From assembly GCA_022984795.1 (NCBI GenBank), contig JALIHJ010000041.1, positions 1-64,000 of the forward strand: a DNA stretch of 64,000 nt. The letters run 5' to 3'. The position numbers were made by a program, and so were the translations under genes. Shown piece after piece: positions 1-9,460 of the stretch. The stretch is from Fabrea salina (lineage: Eukaryota > Ciliophora > Heterotrichea > Heterotrichida > Fabreidae). Below the pieces are notes generated by a model, which did no database searches, was not told where the DNA came from, and saw nothing but the letters and a program-made list of their open reading frames with translations. How positions within the stretch are numbered: position 1 is the first letter of the stretch; each line of letters begins with the position of its first letter.

Positions 1-245
1 ACACCTAACACCCTAATACCCTAACACTAACTAACACCTAACACCCTAACACCTAACACTAACACCCTAACACCCTAACACCCTAACACCCTAACACTAA
101 CACCCTAACACCCTAACACCCTAACACCCTAACACCCTAACACCCTAACACCCTAACACCCTAACACCACTAACACCCTAGCACCCTAACACCCTAACAC
201 CCTAACACCCCTAACACCCTAACACCCTAACACCCTAACACCCTA
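1..245. repeat. Telomere, C-rich strand
   Basis: Near-continuous 8-base repeats with unit CACCCTAA (a permutation of CCCTAACA). The C-rich strand reads 5' to 3' into the window, as expected at a left chromosome end. Many units lack or gain one base (for example CACTAA, or an extra C), especially in the first 60 bases. The tract degenerates at about 240-250 into unique DNA. From established knowledge this unit matches heterotrich ciliate telomeres. The irregular units could be real but look like uncorrected read errors. Confidence 0.95.
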
Positions 246-262
246 TACCTTACTTAGTGCTT

Positions 263-3240
263 TGAATTATTTAAATAAATAAAGTTTGGAAAGCAGTTCT
301 AAAAGAGAAAACCCAGTTAAGTAAAGAAGAGGCATTCCAGAAATTCAGCCCTTACATGAATCCTCGGCTAAAAACTAATTAATGAAGTAAGTTTGCTTCA
401 AAGGGTATTTGCTTGAGCAATTAAGTCAATAATAATTAAATTAAGTTAACTGACCACACATCATTACTGGCCTTGTAGTTCTTGAGTCTGTTCACCTGTA
501 GAGAGGTCCCAAACTCTCACTGACTTGTCTCCATTGCCACCTCCAGACACCAAGTACTTGTCATCACTTGATAGACTGACTGAAAATACTCCTCCAGTGT
601 GGCCTGTGAGTACTTGAGTAGTTTCCCCGGAAGCTAGACTCCACCTCTGATGGTTTTGTCTTGACTTCCTGAGACTACAAACTGGTCGTCACCCAAATAG
701 CCACTGAGTAAACCCAATCACTATGTCTTTTCAGCACTCTAATCAGGTCTCCAAGTAAGACTCCACCTCTAACAGAGCAGTCATCACTTCCAGAGACAAT
801 GTACTTGTCATCACTAGAAATAGCTATTGATCTGACCCAACTACTATGGCCTTGAAGGACTCTAACCACTTTTCCAGTAGCTAGACTCCACATCCTAAGT
901 GTATTGTCAAAACTAGCGGAAACAATGTATTGGTCAGTCTTGGAAATGGCCCACTGACCTAACCCAATCACTATGGCCTTTAAGTACTTGAGTGGTTAGT
1001 CCAGAAGCTAGACTCCACACTCTAAGTGTTTTGTCATAACTCCCAGACACAACCCACTCGCCATCACTAGAAATGGCCACAGAGTATACCAATCACTATG
1101 CCCCTTGAGTACTTGGGTTACTTGTCTAGTAGCTAGACTCCACACTCGAATGGTGGAATCAGAACTAGCAGACACTAGTATCCCTTTCTTCAGAGACACA
1201 GCAACTGAATAGACATATCCAGTATGGCCTTTCAAGGCTGCTTGAGTCTTCTTCTGAATTCTAATAGTCGTATCACTTCCAGCAGAAACAACAGTGTATG
1301 GCTTAATGCCAGGTTTTCTAGCTCTTTTAAGTTGGAACCAGCTTCTTCCGGAACTGATTTGGGATTGACCTTAGGGTGAGTTGCTTGCTCCCTTAGTTGA
1401 TCTTCTTTGGTCTCATTGAGTTGTTTACTTAACCCAGTGATTCTTTGTTTGGGTTTTTGTTGCTTGTTTGGGTCGGTCAAGCTCAATTGCTTGATTAGTT
1501 GATCGAAGAGGTCTTTGGGTTGAACTTGGTTTAGCTGATTGATGACTGATGGATTGGTGGACTCAATCAGTGTATTCCCTAATTGTTTGAGTTGATTGAG
1601 TTGCCTGGAAGTTGGTTTCTCTTCTCTGAAATGATGAAGGTGCTTAATTTGATGACTTCTTGCTTTTTGCGGGAAATCATGGCAAGCATTTGGTTCAACT
1701 CGTCAGCTTTAGTTAGAGGACTGGTAGAGTGGAGCTTTTTAACGTGTGAATTATTTAAATAAATAAAGTTTGGAAAGCAGTTCTAAAAAGAGAAACCCAG
1801 TTAAGTAAAGAAGAGGCATTCCAGAAATTCAGCCCTTACATGAATCCTTGGCTAAAAACTAATTAATGAAGTAAGAAGTTTGCTTCAAGGGTATTTGCTT
1901 GAGCAATTAAGTCAATAATAATTAAATTAAGTTAACTGACCACACATCATTACTGTGGCCTTGTAGTTCTTGAGTCTGTTCACCTGTAGAGAGGTCCCAA
2001 ACTCTCACTGACTTGTCTCCATTGCCACCTCCAGACACCAAGTACTTGTCATCACTTGATAGACTGACTGAAAATACTCCTCCAGTGTGGCCTGTGAGTA
2101 CTTGAGTAGTTTCCCCGGAAGCTAGACTCCACACTCTGATGGTTTTGTCTTGACTTCCTGAGACTACAAACTGGTCGTCACTTGAAATAGCCACTGAGTA
2201 AACCCAATCACTATGTCTTTTCAGCACTCTAATCAGGTCTCCAGAAGTAAGACTCCACACTCTAACAGAGCAGTCATCACTTCCAGAGACAATGTACTTG
2301 TCATCACTAGAAATAGCTATTGATCTGACCCAACTACTATGGCCTTGAAGGACTCTAACCACTTTTCCAGTAGCTAGACTCCACATCCTAAGTGTATTGT
2401 CAAAACTAGCGGAAACAATGTATTGGTCAGTCTTGGAAATGGCCACTGACCTAACCCAATCACTATGGCCTTTAAGTACTTGAGTGGTTAGTCCAGAAGC
2501 TAGACTCCACACTCTAAGTGTTTTGTCATAACTCCCAGACACAACCCACTCGCCATCACTAGAAATGGCCACAGAGTATACCCAATCACTATGCCCCTTG
2601 AGTACTTGGGTTACTTGTCTAGTAGCTAGACTCCACACTCGAATGGTGGAATCAGAACTAGCAGACACTAGTATCCCTTTCTTCAGAGACACAGCAACTG
2701 AATAGACATATCCAGTATGGCCTTTCAAGACTCTAGCCCGAGTCTTCTTCTGAATTCTAATAGTCGTATCACTTCCAGCAGAAACAACAGTGTATGGCTT
2801 AATGCCAGGTTTTCTAGCTCTTTTAGTTGGAACCAGCTTCTTCGGAACTGATTTGGGATTGACCTTAGGGTGAGTTGCTTGCTCCCTTAGTTGATCTTCT
2901 TTGGTCTCATTGAGTTGTTTACTTAACCCAGTGATTCTTTGTTTGGGTTTTTGTTGCTTGTTTGGGTCGGTCAAGCTCAATTGCTTGATTAGTTGATCGA
3001 AGAGGTCTTTGGGTTGAACTTGGTTTAGCTGATTGATGACTGATGGATTGGTGGACTCAATCAGTGTATTCCCTAATTGTTTGAGTTGATTGAGTTGCCT
3101 GGAAGTTAGTTTCTCAACCTCTGAAATGATGAAGGTGCTTAATTTGATGACTTCTTGCTTTTTGCGGGAAATCATGGCAAGCATTTGGTTCAACTCGTCA
3201 GCTTTAGTTAGAGGACTGGTAGAGTGGAGCTTTTTAACGT
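263..3240. repeat. 1,484-bp subtelomeric tandem duplication
   Basis: The segment starting TGAATTATTTAAATAAATAA at 263 starts again at 1747, giving a period of about 1,484 bases. Copy 1 (263-1746) matches copy 2 (1747 to about 3240) along its whole length, and the junction at 1746 joins the coding region of copy 1 directly to the 3' flank of copy 2. Most differences are single-base gains or losses plus a few short substituted patches. It is either a real subtelomeric duplication or an assembly artefact made from a poorly corrected read end. Confidence 0.9.
438..1746 (-). pseudogene. Broken copy of the outermost WD40 gene
   Basis: Collinear with the intact gene at 1922-3325 but missing its N-terminal Cys-rich segment, because the duplication ends at 1746. 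The reading frame is broken repeatedly by small indels. Relative to copy 2, examples are two bases lost near 450, one base lost in the motif encoding the first Arg-Val-Trp near 642, one base gained near 950 and one near 1329. Open fragments remain at 675-971, 1008-1235 and 1232-1486. If the base calls are right it is a pseudogene; the homopolymer-type differences also fit sequencing error in a chromosome end with little coverage. Confidence 0.8.
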
Positions 3241-3325
3241 GGCTAAGTAGCATGTGGTCACACAGGAACTCTCCACAGCTGCATTTGGAAATAGCTTGAC
3301 AACCTGAGGGACAATCGGCCTGCAT
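1922..3325 (-). CDS. Cys-rich / coiled-coil / WD40 propeller protein
   Basis: 467 residues. Residues 1-30 hold a Cys/His cluster (C-x3-C-x5-C-x-C-x4-C-x-H) that could bind zinc in a B-box-like way. Residues 40-115 are heptad-rich and likely coiled coil. From about 175 the chain forms one seven-bladed WD40 propeller: a half blade (VVSAGSDTTIRI), six full repeats with GH...D...RVW signatures, and a final half repeat ending SVNLI that would close the ring with the first half blade. The architecture resembles TRIM-type proteins without a RING. A 147-base tract at 2226-2372 is identical to 3724-3870 in the next gene. Cellular role unknown. Confidence 0.85.
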   Translation of the reverse strand: MQADCPSGCQAISKCSCGEFLCDHMLLSHVKKLHSTSPLTKADELNQMLAMISRKKQEVIKLSTFIISEVEKLTSRQLNQLKQLGNTLIESTNPSVINQLNQVQPKDLFDQLIKQLSLTDPNKQQKPKQRITGLSKQLNETKEDQLREQATHPKVNPKSVPKKLVPTKRARKPGIKPYTVVSAGSDTTIRIQKKTRARVLKGHTGYVYSVAVSLKKGILVSASSDSTIRVWSLATRQVTQVLKGHSDWVYSVAISSDGEWVVSGSYDKTLRVWSLASGLTTQVLKGHSDWVRSVAISKTDQYIVSASFDNTLRMWSLATGKVVRVLQGHSSWVRSIAISSDDKYIVSGSDDCSVRVWSLTSGDLIRVLKRHSDWVYSVAISSDDQFVVSGSQDKTIRVWSLASGETTQVLTGHTGGVFSVSLSSDDKYLVSGGGNGDKSVRVWDLSTGEQTQELQGHSNDVWSVNLI

Positions 3326-3416
3326 AAATATGGACTAGGAAACACTAAGACAAATTCTTTGAAAAAGACAAAAGGCTTATCAAACCTTACTATTTATCTA
3401 TTACGACCTTAATCAC

Positions 3417-5105
3417 TTAAATCAAGTTAACTGACCACACATTATGAGTATGGCCTCTTAGTTCTTGAGTCTGTTTACCTTTAAAAACGTCCCAAACTCT
3501 CACTGACTTGTCTCCATTGCCACCACCTCCAGACACCAAGTACCTGTCGTTACTTGACAGCTTGATTGAAAGTACTTCTCCACTGTGTCCTCTTAGTACT
3601 TGAGTAGTTTCCCCGGAAGCTAGACTCCACACTCTGATGGTTTTGTCTCTACTTCCTGAAACTATGAACTGCTCGTCACTTGAAATAGCCACTGAGTAAA
3701 CCCAATCACTATGTCCTTGAAGGACTCTAATCAGGTCTCCAGAAGTAAGACTCCACACTCTAACAGAGCAGTCATCACTTCCAGAGACAATGTACTTGTC
3801 ATCACTAGAAATAGCTATTGATCTGACCCAACTACTATGGCCTTGAAGGACTCTAACCACTTTTCCAGTAATTGGATTCCACACCCTAAGTGTAGTGTCA
3901 CCACTACCAGAGACAATGTATTGGTCCTTGCTAGAAATGGCCACTGAACTAACACCATAACTATGGCCTTCAAGGATTAGAGTGGTTTTTCCGGAAGCTA
4001 AACTCCACACTCTAAGTGTTTTGTCTCTACTTCCAGACACAACCCACTCGCCGTCCCTAGAAATGGCCACAGAGTATACCCAATTACCATGCCCCTGGAG
4101 TACTTGAGTTACTTGTGCAGTAGCTAGACTCCACACTCGAATGGTGGAGTCATCACTAGCAGACACTAGTATGCCTTTGCTCTCAGACACAGCAACTGAA
4201 TTGACACATGCAGTATGGCTTTTAAGCACTCTAGCTTGGCCATCTTCCCAAATCGTTATGGTATTGTCCCAGCTACCCGATATAGCCACAGGATTTCTTC
4301 TAAAGAGTTTTAGGGTCGTTTGGCCTTCGGTCTCAAGTTGTTGGTGCAGAGTAGTTATTTGTTGATTGAGTAGGTCCTTTTCTTGTCCAAATTGTTCCTT
4401 GGCTTGGCTGAGTTGGTTAGTGAGGGCATCAATTGTAGCCTGCAATTGCTTCTTTTGGTTTTCAGAAGTTTCTCGGATTGTTAGGGGTTGACAAGGCAGT
4501 TCTTGGATTTCTTGCTTTTTGGTCTTGAGTTGTTGTTTGAGAATAGTTATTTGGTTGTTTAACTCCTCACTCTTCTTCTGGGTTTCATTGGGTTCTTTAG
4601 TCTTTTCTTGGAGTGCGTTTAGTTGTTGTTGGTGAGACTGAGTAGTTTCGTTGTTGAAAATTACAAGTTCTTGAATCGTTTGGTCTTTCACTTCCAGTTG
4701 TTGGTTTAGTTCCTCAGTTTTCTTTTGAGCTTCGTTGAGTTGGTCTTTGAAGCCTGATTGATCGATTAGTTGGTTCAAAAGACCAGGGTTTATCCGATTG
4801 AGTTGGTTGATGGTTGAAGGAATGGTAGATTTGGACTCAACTAGACTGGTTTCTAATTCTGTGAGCAGACTGAGTTGCTCAGAAGTCAGTCTCTTGAGTT
4901 CTGGAATTATAAAAGTTCTTAGTTGAATGAGTTCTTGTTTTTTGTGAGAGATCATTCTGAACACCTCATTCATTTGATCGGCTTCAGTGAGGGGAGCACC
5001 AGTGTGGCCTTGTATAGCATGATTGAGAATCATATGGTCACATAACAGCTCTCCACAACTGCATTTGTAACCGGGTTGGCATTCTGAGGGACAGTTGGCT
5101 TGCAT
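3417..5105 (-). CDS. Cys-rich / long coiled-coil / WD40 propeller protein
   Basis: 562 residues from the ATG at 5105; an upstream in-frame TTG is unlikely to be the start. The N-terminus is closely related to the neighbouring gene's Cys/His cluster (C-x3-C-x5-C-x-C-x4-C-x-H). A much longer Gln/Glu/Lys-rich coiled coil follows at about 45-270, then a seven-bladed WD40 propeller with the same split first/last blade. The fourth full repeat is almost identical in DNA to the same repeat of the gene at 1922-3325, which points to gene conversion or recent duplication. A scaffold or E3-like receptor is possible by architecture, but no catalytic domain is visible. Confidence 0.85.
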   Translation of the reverse strand: MQANCPSECQPGYKCSCGELLCDHMILNHAIQGHTGAPLTEADQMNEVFRMISHKKQELIQLRTFIIPELKRLTSEQLSLLTELETSLVESKSTIPSTINQLNRINPGLLNQLIDQSGFKDQLNEAQKKTEELNQQLEVKDQTIQELVIFNNETTQSHQQQLNALQEKTKEPNETQKKSEELNNQITILKQQLKTKKQEIQELPCQPLTIRETSENQKKQLQATIDALTNQLSQAKEQFGQEKDLLNQQITTLHQQLETEGQTTLKLFRRNPVAISGSWDNTITIWEDGQARVLKSHTACVNSVAVSESKGILVSASDDSTIRVWSLATAQVTQVLQGHGNWVYSVAISRDGEWVVSGSRDKTLRVWSLASGKTTLILEGHSYGVSSVAISSKDQYIVSGSGDTTLRVWNPITGKVVRVLQGHSSWVRSIAISSDDKYIVSGSDDCSVRVWSLTSGDLIRVLQGHSDWVYSVAISSDEQFIVSGSRDKTIRVWSLASGETTQVLRGHSGEVLSIKLSSNDRYLVSGGGGNGDKSVRVWDVFKGKQTQELRGHTHNVWSVNLI

Positions 5106-5381
5106 CAAATATGAGTTGAGGAAGTTTATGAGGCAGTAAATGTACTGAGAACCTAAATGCCTGTGTTATTGATCCATCAATAGTAAGATCAGACTTTCAA
5201 TCAAAAAGACTTTTACTCGGTTCTGGCTAGTCCGACACAAACCTTCTTCGAATGCTAAGTTATTTCAAACAAGTCATCCCTACTCCAGACCACTGGAACC
5301 TTGCTTTTCAGAGTCAAAACCTAAACACAATTACCAAAAGAGTTAGCGCAAGAATCAATTCTACTAAAGTTAATTAAGGAC

Positions 5382-6656
5382 TCAAATTAAGTTAACTGAG
5401 CACACAGCACTAGCATGGCCTCTTATTTTTTGAATCTGTGTACCAGTGCTAATGTCCCAAACTCTCACTGACTTGTCTGAATAGTTGCCTCCAGACACCA
5501 AGTACTTGTTGTTACTTGATAGCTTGACTGAAAGTACTCCTCCAGTGTGGCCTCTGAGTACTTGAGTAGTTTCTCCAGAAGCTAGACTCCACACTCTAAT
5601 GGTTTTGTCTTGACTTCCTGAGAATACAAACTGGTCGTCACTTGAAATAGCCACTGACCAAACATAACTACCATGTCCTTGGAGGACTCTAATCAGGTCT
5701 CCAGAAACTAGACTCCACACCCTAACAGTGGAGTCCCTACTCCCAGAGACAATGTATTGGTCAGTCTCAGAAATGGCCACTGAGTTGACACAACGACTAT
5801 GACCTCTAAGGACTCTAACCACTTCTCCAGTAGCTGGACTCCACACTCTGAGTGTTTTATCGTCACTGCCTGAGACAATGTATTGGTCATTGCTGGAAAT
5901 GGCCACTGACCTAACAGGACCACTATGACCACTAAGCACTAGATCAGTTAGTCCAGAAGCTAAACTCCACACCCTAAGTTTATTGTCTTGACTCCCCGAA
6001 ACTACATAATTGCCCTTACTATAAATGGCTACAGACCATACTTCTCTAGCATGTCCCTTGAGTACTTGAGTTACTTGCGCAGTAGCTAGACTCCACACTC
6101 GAATGGTAGAGTCAGCACTGCCAGAGACAAGTATTCCTTTCCTCCAAGACACAGCAACTGACCAAATACAGTCAGTGTGACCTCTAAGCACTTTACTTTG
6201 GCCACTTTCCCAAACCCTAATAGTCTGATCATGTCCACCCGATACAACTACAGGTTTTATGAATTTATGAGTCAGTTCCTCAATTCGGCCATCAAACTGG
6301 GAAAGAAGTTTATTTATTGGTTCAAAAGCATTTATCCTCTCCTTAACCTGGTCAATAGTCAAGGGGTCTTTGGTCACGTAAACACTGTCCTCTACTTCTT
6401 GCTCCAAGTTCTGGAGTTGGACGATTCTAATCATACTTATCTCCCGAAGCTCATCGAGAACACTTTCGCTACATTCAAGGACCCTATCTTCCTCGTCGAA
6501 CATGGGGCTGAACCTTACATGGTAAGGAAGGGGGTAGATGATGTGGCCTTTGTCAAGGTGCTCAATGACTTTGTGTGCACATAAAATAGTTCCACAAATG
6601 TAGCATTGGCCTTTGGGTTCACAGTTAGTGTGGCAGCGTTCTTCTGGGTCTCGCAT
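5382..6656 (-). CDS. Cys-rich WD40 propeller protein
   Basis: 424 residues. Residues 8-40 carry a Cys/His cluster (C-x3-C-x5-C-x2-C-x4-C-x-H) related to, but diverged from, the two outer paralogues. A short helical linker (to about 135) leads to the half blade VVSGGHDQTIRVW, six full WD repeats and the closing half repeat. The stop is TGA at exactly the position where sisters use TAA or TAG, which shows that UGA terminates here. Bases 5764-5879 are identical to 9840-9955 in the F-box-type paralogue at 9461-10495. Confidence 0.85.
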   Translation of the reverse strand: MRDPEERCHTNCEPKGQCYICGTILCAHKVIEHLDKGHIIYPLPYHVRFSPMFDEEDRVLECSESVLDELREISMIRIVQLQNLEQEVEDSVYVTKDPLTIDQVKERINAFEPINKLLSQFDGRIEELTHKFIKPVVVSGGHDQTIRVWESGQSKVLRGHTDCIWSVAVSWRKGILVSGSADSTIRVWSLATAQVTQVLKGHAREVWSVAIYSKGNYVVSGSQDNKLRVWSLASGLTDLVLSGHSGPVRSVAISSNDQYIVSGSDDKTLRVWSPATGEVVRVLRGHSRCVNSVAISETDQYIVSGSRDSTVRVWSLVSGDLIRVLQGHGSYVWSVAISSDDQFVFSGSQDKTIRVWSLASGETTQVLRGHTGGVLSVKLSSNNKYLVSGGNYSDKSVRVWDISTGTQIQKIRGHASAVCSVNLI

Positions 6657-6890
6657 TTATAAGTGGAATAAAGTGAAAAGGGAACTAATTAAACCGAGTA
6701 AAGGGCGAAGAGAAGCAGGAAAGAGAAAAACGTTCACTTGGATAATGGATCGTAGATGGAATCAAGGATTACTCAAGGAAAGTTAACAATTATTATTTCA
6801 GAACCAAGCACTAACTCAAAAGAAAATCCAGGTGGAAACTGCATTGGCACAAACCCAAACTTGTATTAGTCACAGAGTCCAAAATTACTA

Positions 6891-7925
6891 TTATACCAAA
6901 GTAACTGACCATACGTGACTAGTATGGCCTTGTAGTTCTTCAATCTGTTGGCCTGTAGAGAGGTCCCAAACTCTCACTGAGTAGTCTCCATAGCCACTTC
7001 CTGACACTAAGTACCTACAGTCACTCGATAGTTTGACTGAAAGCACCGGTTTAGTTTGTCCTATTACATGAACAGTTTGTCCGGAAGTAAGACTCCACAC
7101 TCTGATGGTTCTGTCATCGCTTCCCGAGACTGCAAACTCGTCATTGCTTGAAATAGCAACCGATTGAACAACACCACCATGTCCTTTCAAGACTCTGATC
7201 CTGTTTCCAGAAACTAGACCCGACACCCTAACAGTGCAGTCCAAACCCCCAGAGACAACGTACTGATCACTCTTGGAGATTGCTACAGAGTATACCCAGC
7301 CATCATGGTCTCTGACGAGTCTAACCATTTCTCCGGTAGCTAGACTCCATACCCTAAGTGTTGAGTCCAAACTAGCGGAAACAATGTACTCATCCCTGCT
7401 AGAAATGACTACTGACTTAACATCACCACTATGGCCTTTAAGTACAAAAATTGGGTTTCCGGAAGCTAGACTCCACACCCTAACTGTGTGGTCTCTACTT
7501 CCGGACACCACGTACTCAGCCCCACTAGAAAAGGCCACAGAAAATACCAAGTACTTATGACCTTCAAGTACATGGGTTACTTGTCTAGTAGCCAGACTCC
7601 ACACTCGAATGGTGTAGTCAGCGCTACTAGAGGCAAGTAAAGTCCCATCTTGAGACACTGCGACTGAGCGTACTGGATTAGTATGGCCTTCTAGCACTTC
7701 AGTCTTTCCCCAAACCTGTCTTGGTACTTCAGGGTGGAAGGAGGCTTCGTAGAATTGCCTGTTGACCCTTGCGATTCCAACTACCTCTTTAGAACTCAGA
7801 AACTTGAATACCTCTAGAATGAGTCTGAGGTTGCCCACTCTTTGGAAGGTAAACAGTTTCTTTGGTTCTCTCCAAAGTCTGATGGTGTTATCAGCACTTC
7901 CACTCACAATCATGGTAGTTTCCAT
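6891..7925 (-). CDS. F-box-like segment within a WD40 propeller protein
   Basis: 344 residues. It opens with the half blade IVSGSADNTIRLW, then about 55 residues with an F-box-like pattern (LRLILEVFKFLSSKEVVGIA followed by RVNRQFYEASF), then six WD repeats and the closing half repeat. F-box/WD40 proteins normally recruit substrates to SCF ubiquitin ligases; that role is inferred from domain type only. The F-box-like segment lies inside the split first blade, not ahead of the propeller. One repeat has a substituted signature (RVSG instead of RVWS). Minus strand, 234 bases downstream of its array neighbour. Confidence 0.8.
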   Translation of the reverse strand: METTMIVSGSADNTIRLWREPKKLFTFQRVGNLRLILEVFKFLSSKEVVGIARVNRQFYEASFHPEVPRQVWGKTEVLEGHTNPVRSVAVSQDGTLLASSSADYTIRVWSLATRQVTHVLEGHKYLVFSVAFSSGAEYVVSGSRDHTVRVWSLASGNPIFVLKGHSGDVKSVVISSRDEYIVSASLDSTLRVWSLATGEMVRLVRDHDGWVYSVAISKSDQYVVSGGLDCTVRVSGLVSGNRIRVLKGHGGVVQSVAISSNDEFAVSGSDDRTIRVWSLTSGQTVHVIGQTKPVLSVKLSSDCRYLVSGSGYGDYSVRVWDLSTGQQIEELQGHTSHVWSVTLV

Positions 7926-8122
7926 TTATCAAGCACTTCATCAAAGCATATTCTGTTGTTGGGATTTTGAACTTTAATAGTGGCTAAACAAGAAAAATAG
8001 TTTAGCATTCTTTAAATAGCCAAAAAAGCGTTTGGCAGAGCTTATCTTGAATCCAGCAGAGGTAAATGGATACCACCTGAGGCCAAAACTAAGTGAAGAT
8101 AACTAAATTTCAATTTAATAAG

Positions 8123-9397
8123 TTAAAAGAATTTAACTGAGCACACACCAGAAGTATGCCCTACAAGTTCTTGAATTTGTTTGCCTGTTGAAAGGTCCCA
8201 AACTTTTATCAAAGAGTCCTGACCACCAGAGACCAAGTGCTTGTCATTATCTGATAGGTCAACCGAGAGTGCACGCCAACTATGTCCTCTCAAGTTTTTA
8301 GCAACTCTCCCAGAACTGATATCCCATACCTTAATGACCTCGCCATCACATGCTGATACTACATAATTATTGTCACTTGAAATAACCACTGACCAAATGG
8401 CACCATCATGCCATTTGAAGACTCTTACCTGCTCTCCGAAAGGGAGACTCCAGACTATGACATTACAGTCATCACCTCCAGAAGCAACCAATTTGTCATT
8501 CTTGGAAATAGCTACTGAAAAAACTTCACAATGATGACCTCTAAGGACTCTAGTCTGCCTCCCAGTAGCTAAGTCCCATACTCCAACTGTAGTGTCCCAA
8601 CTACCTGAAACAAGGAACTCGTTCTTGCTTGAAATAGCTATAGATTCAACGGCATCAGCATGCCCACTAAGGATTAGAGTTTGTTCTCCAGAAACTAGGC
8701 TCCACACCCTAATTTTAGCGTTTGTGCTTCCTATCACAAACTCATTGTTATTTGAGATGGCCACGGAAGATACATTTCCATCTCCTATTGCAAGTTCGTC
8801 ATTTTCTGAGACAGTCACAAAAGGTACCTTTCTGGCATAAACTTTGAGCACTTGGATCAATTCTCCGGTAGTTAAGTTCCACACTCGGATAGTATTGTCT
8901 CTCCCGCCTGACACAAGTATTTGTTTATCCTGAGACAAAGCTGCTGATAAGACTCCTTCTTTATGCCCAGTTAGGATTTTGGCTTGAATGAACCCAGGCT
9001 TTTGGATTTCTTCGTGGAAACAAGCTTCATAGAATTGTTTACTGACCCTTGCAATTCCAACTACCTCTTTAGAACTTAAAAACTTAAGTACTTCTAAAAG
9101 TGGTCTCAGGTTACCCACATCTTCGAAGTTAAATAGTTTTTTGGGTTTCTTCCAAATTCTGACTGTTTTATCATAACTTGCACTCACTATAGACCTAGAT
9201 TCCATTTCCTGAATAAGCTTTTCCAGGGGAAGGTATTTTCTAGGCACGAACTCATCAGCTTCAGCTCTAAGGTTAGAATTTCCAAAACAAGGAGCTCTAT
9301 CCTTTAACTTAGGCTGCATAGGGCCAGACGAAAAACGCTGCTTTCTGTAAGGCCGCCTACCTCTATATCTTCCTGAATTTTTGTACCTAGATTCCAT
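8123..9397 (-). CDS. F-box-like WD40 protein with Arg/Gly-rich N-terminus
   Basis: 424 residues from the ATG at 9397. The first 65 residues are basic and rich in Arg, Tyr and Gly, and are absent from its sisters. A second in-frame ATG at 9205 would give a protein starting MESRSIVSAS, much like the sisters, so the start is uncertain. The half blade is followed by the F-box-like segment (LLEVLKFLSSKEVVGIARVS), then WD repeats. The second repeat is degenerate and interrupted (around GDGNVSS), and this member is the most diverged of the array. Confidence 0.8.
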   Translation of the reverse strand: MESRYKNSGRYRGRRPYRKQRFSSGPMQPKLKDRAPCFGNSNLRAEADEFVPRKYLPLEKLIQEMESRSIVSASYDKTVRIWKKPKKLFNFEDVGNLRPLLEVLKFLSSKEVVGIARVSKQFYEACFHEEIQKPGFIQAKILTGHKEGVLSAALSQDKQILVSGGRDNTIRVWNLTTGELIQVLKVYARKVPFVTVSENDELAIGDGNVSSVAISNNNEFVIGSTNAKIRVWSLVSGEQTLILSGHADAVESIAISSKNEFLVSGSWDTTVGVWDLATGRQTRVLRGHHCEVFSVAISKNDKLVASGGDDCNVIVWSLPFGEQVRVFKWHDGAIWSVVISSDNNYVVSACDGEVIKVWDISSGRVAKNLRGHSWRALSVDLSDNDKHLVSGGQDSLIKVWDLSTGKQIQELVGHTSGVCSVKFF

Positions 9398-9460
9398 TTA
9401 TCAAGCAAAACCATTCATTAAGCCTCTAATCAAGTTAATTAAAATCAAAATACCAAGTAA

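Noticed and set aside
1-245. CRISPR-like or satellite array
   Set aside because: The 8-base unit has no spacers and sits at the window end in C-rich orientation; it is telomere.
3090-3299. Plus-strand open frame of 69 codons opposite the first WD40 gene
   Set aside because: Antisense shadow of the Cys-rich/coiled-coil region; no domain, no start context, and the same kind of frame appears opposite every paralogue.
6177-6584. 135-codon plus-strand frame opposite the WD40 gene at 5382-6656
   Set aside because: Lies fully antisense to a well-supported coding region and has no recognisable features.
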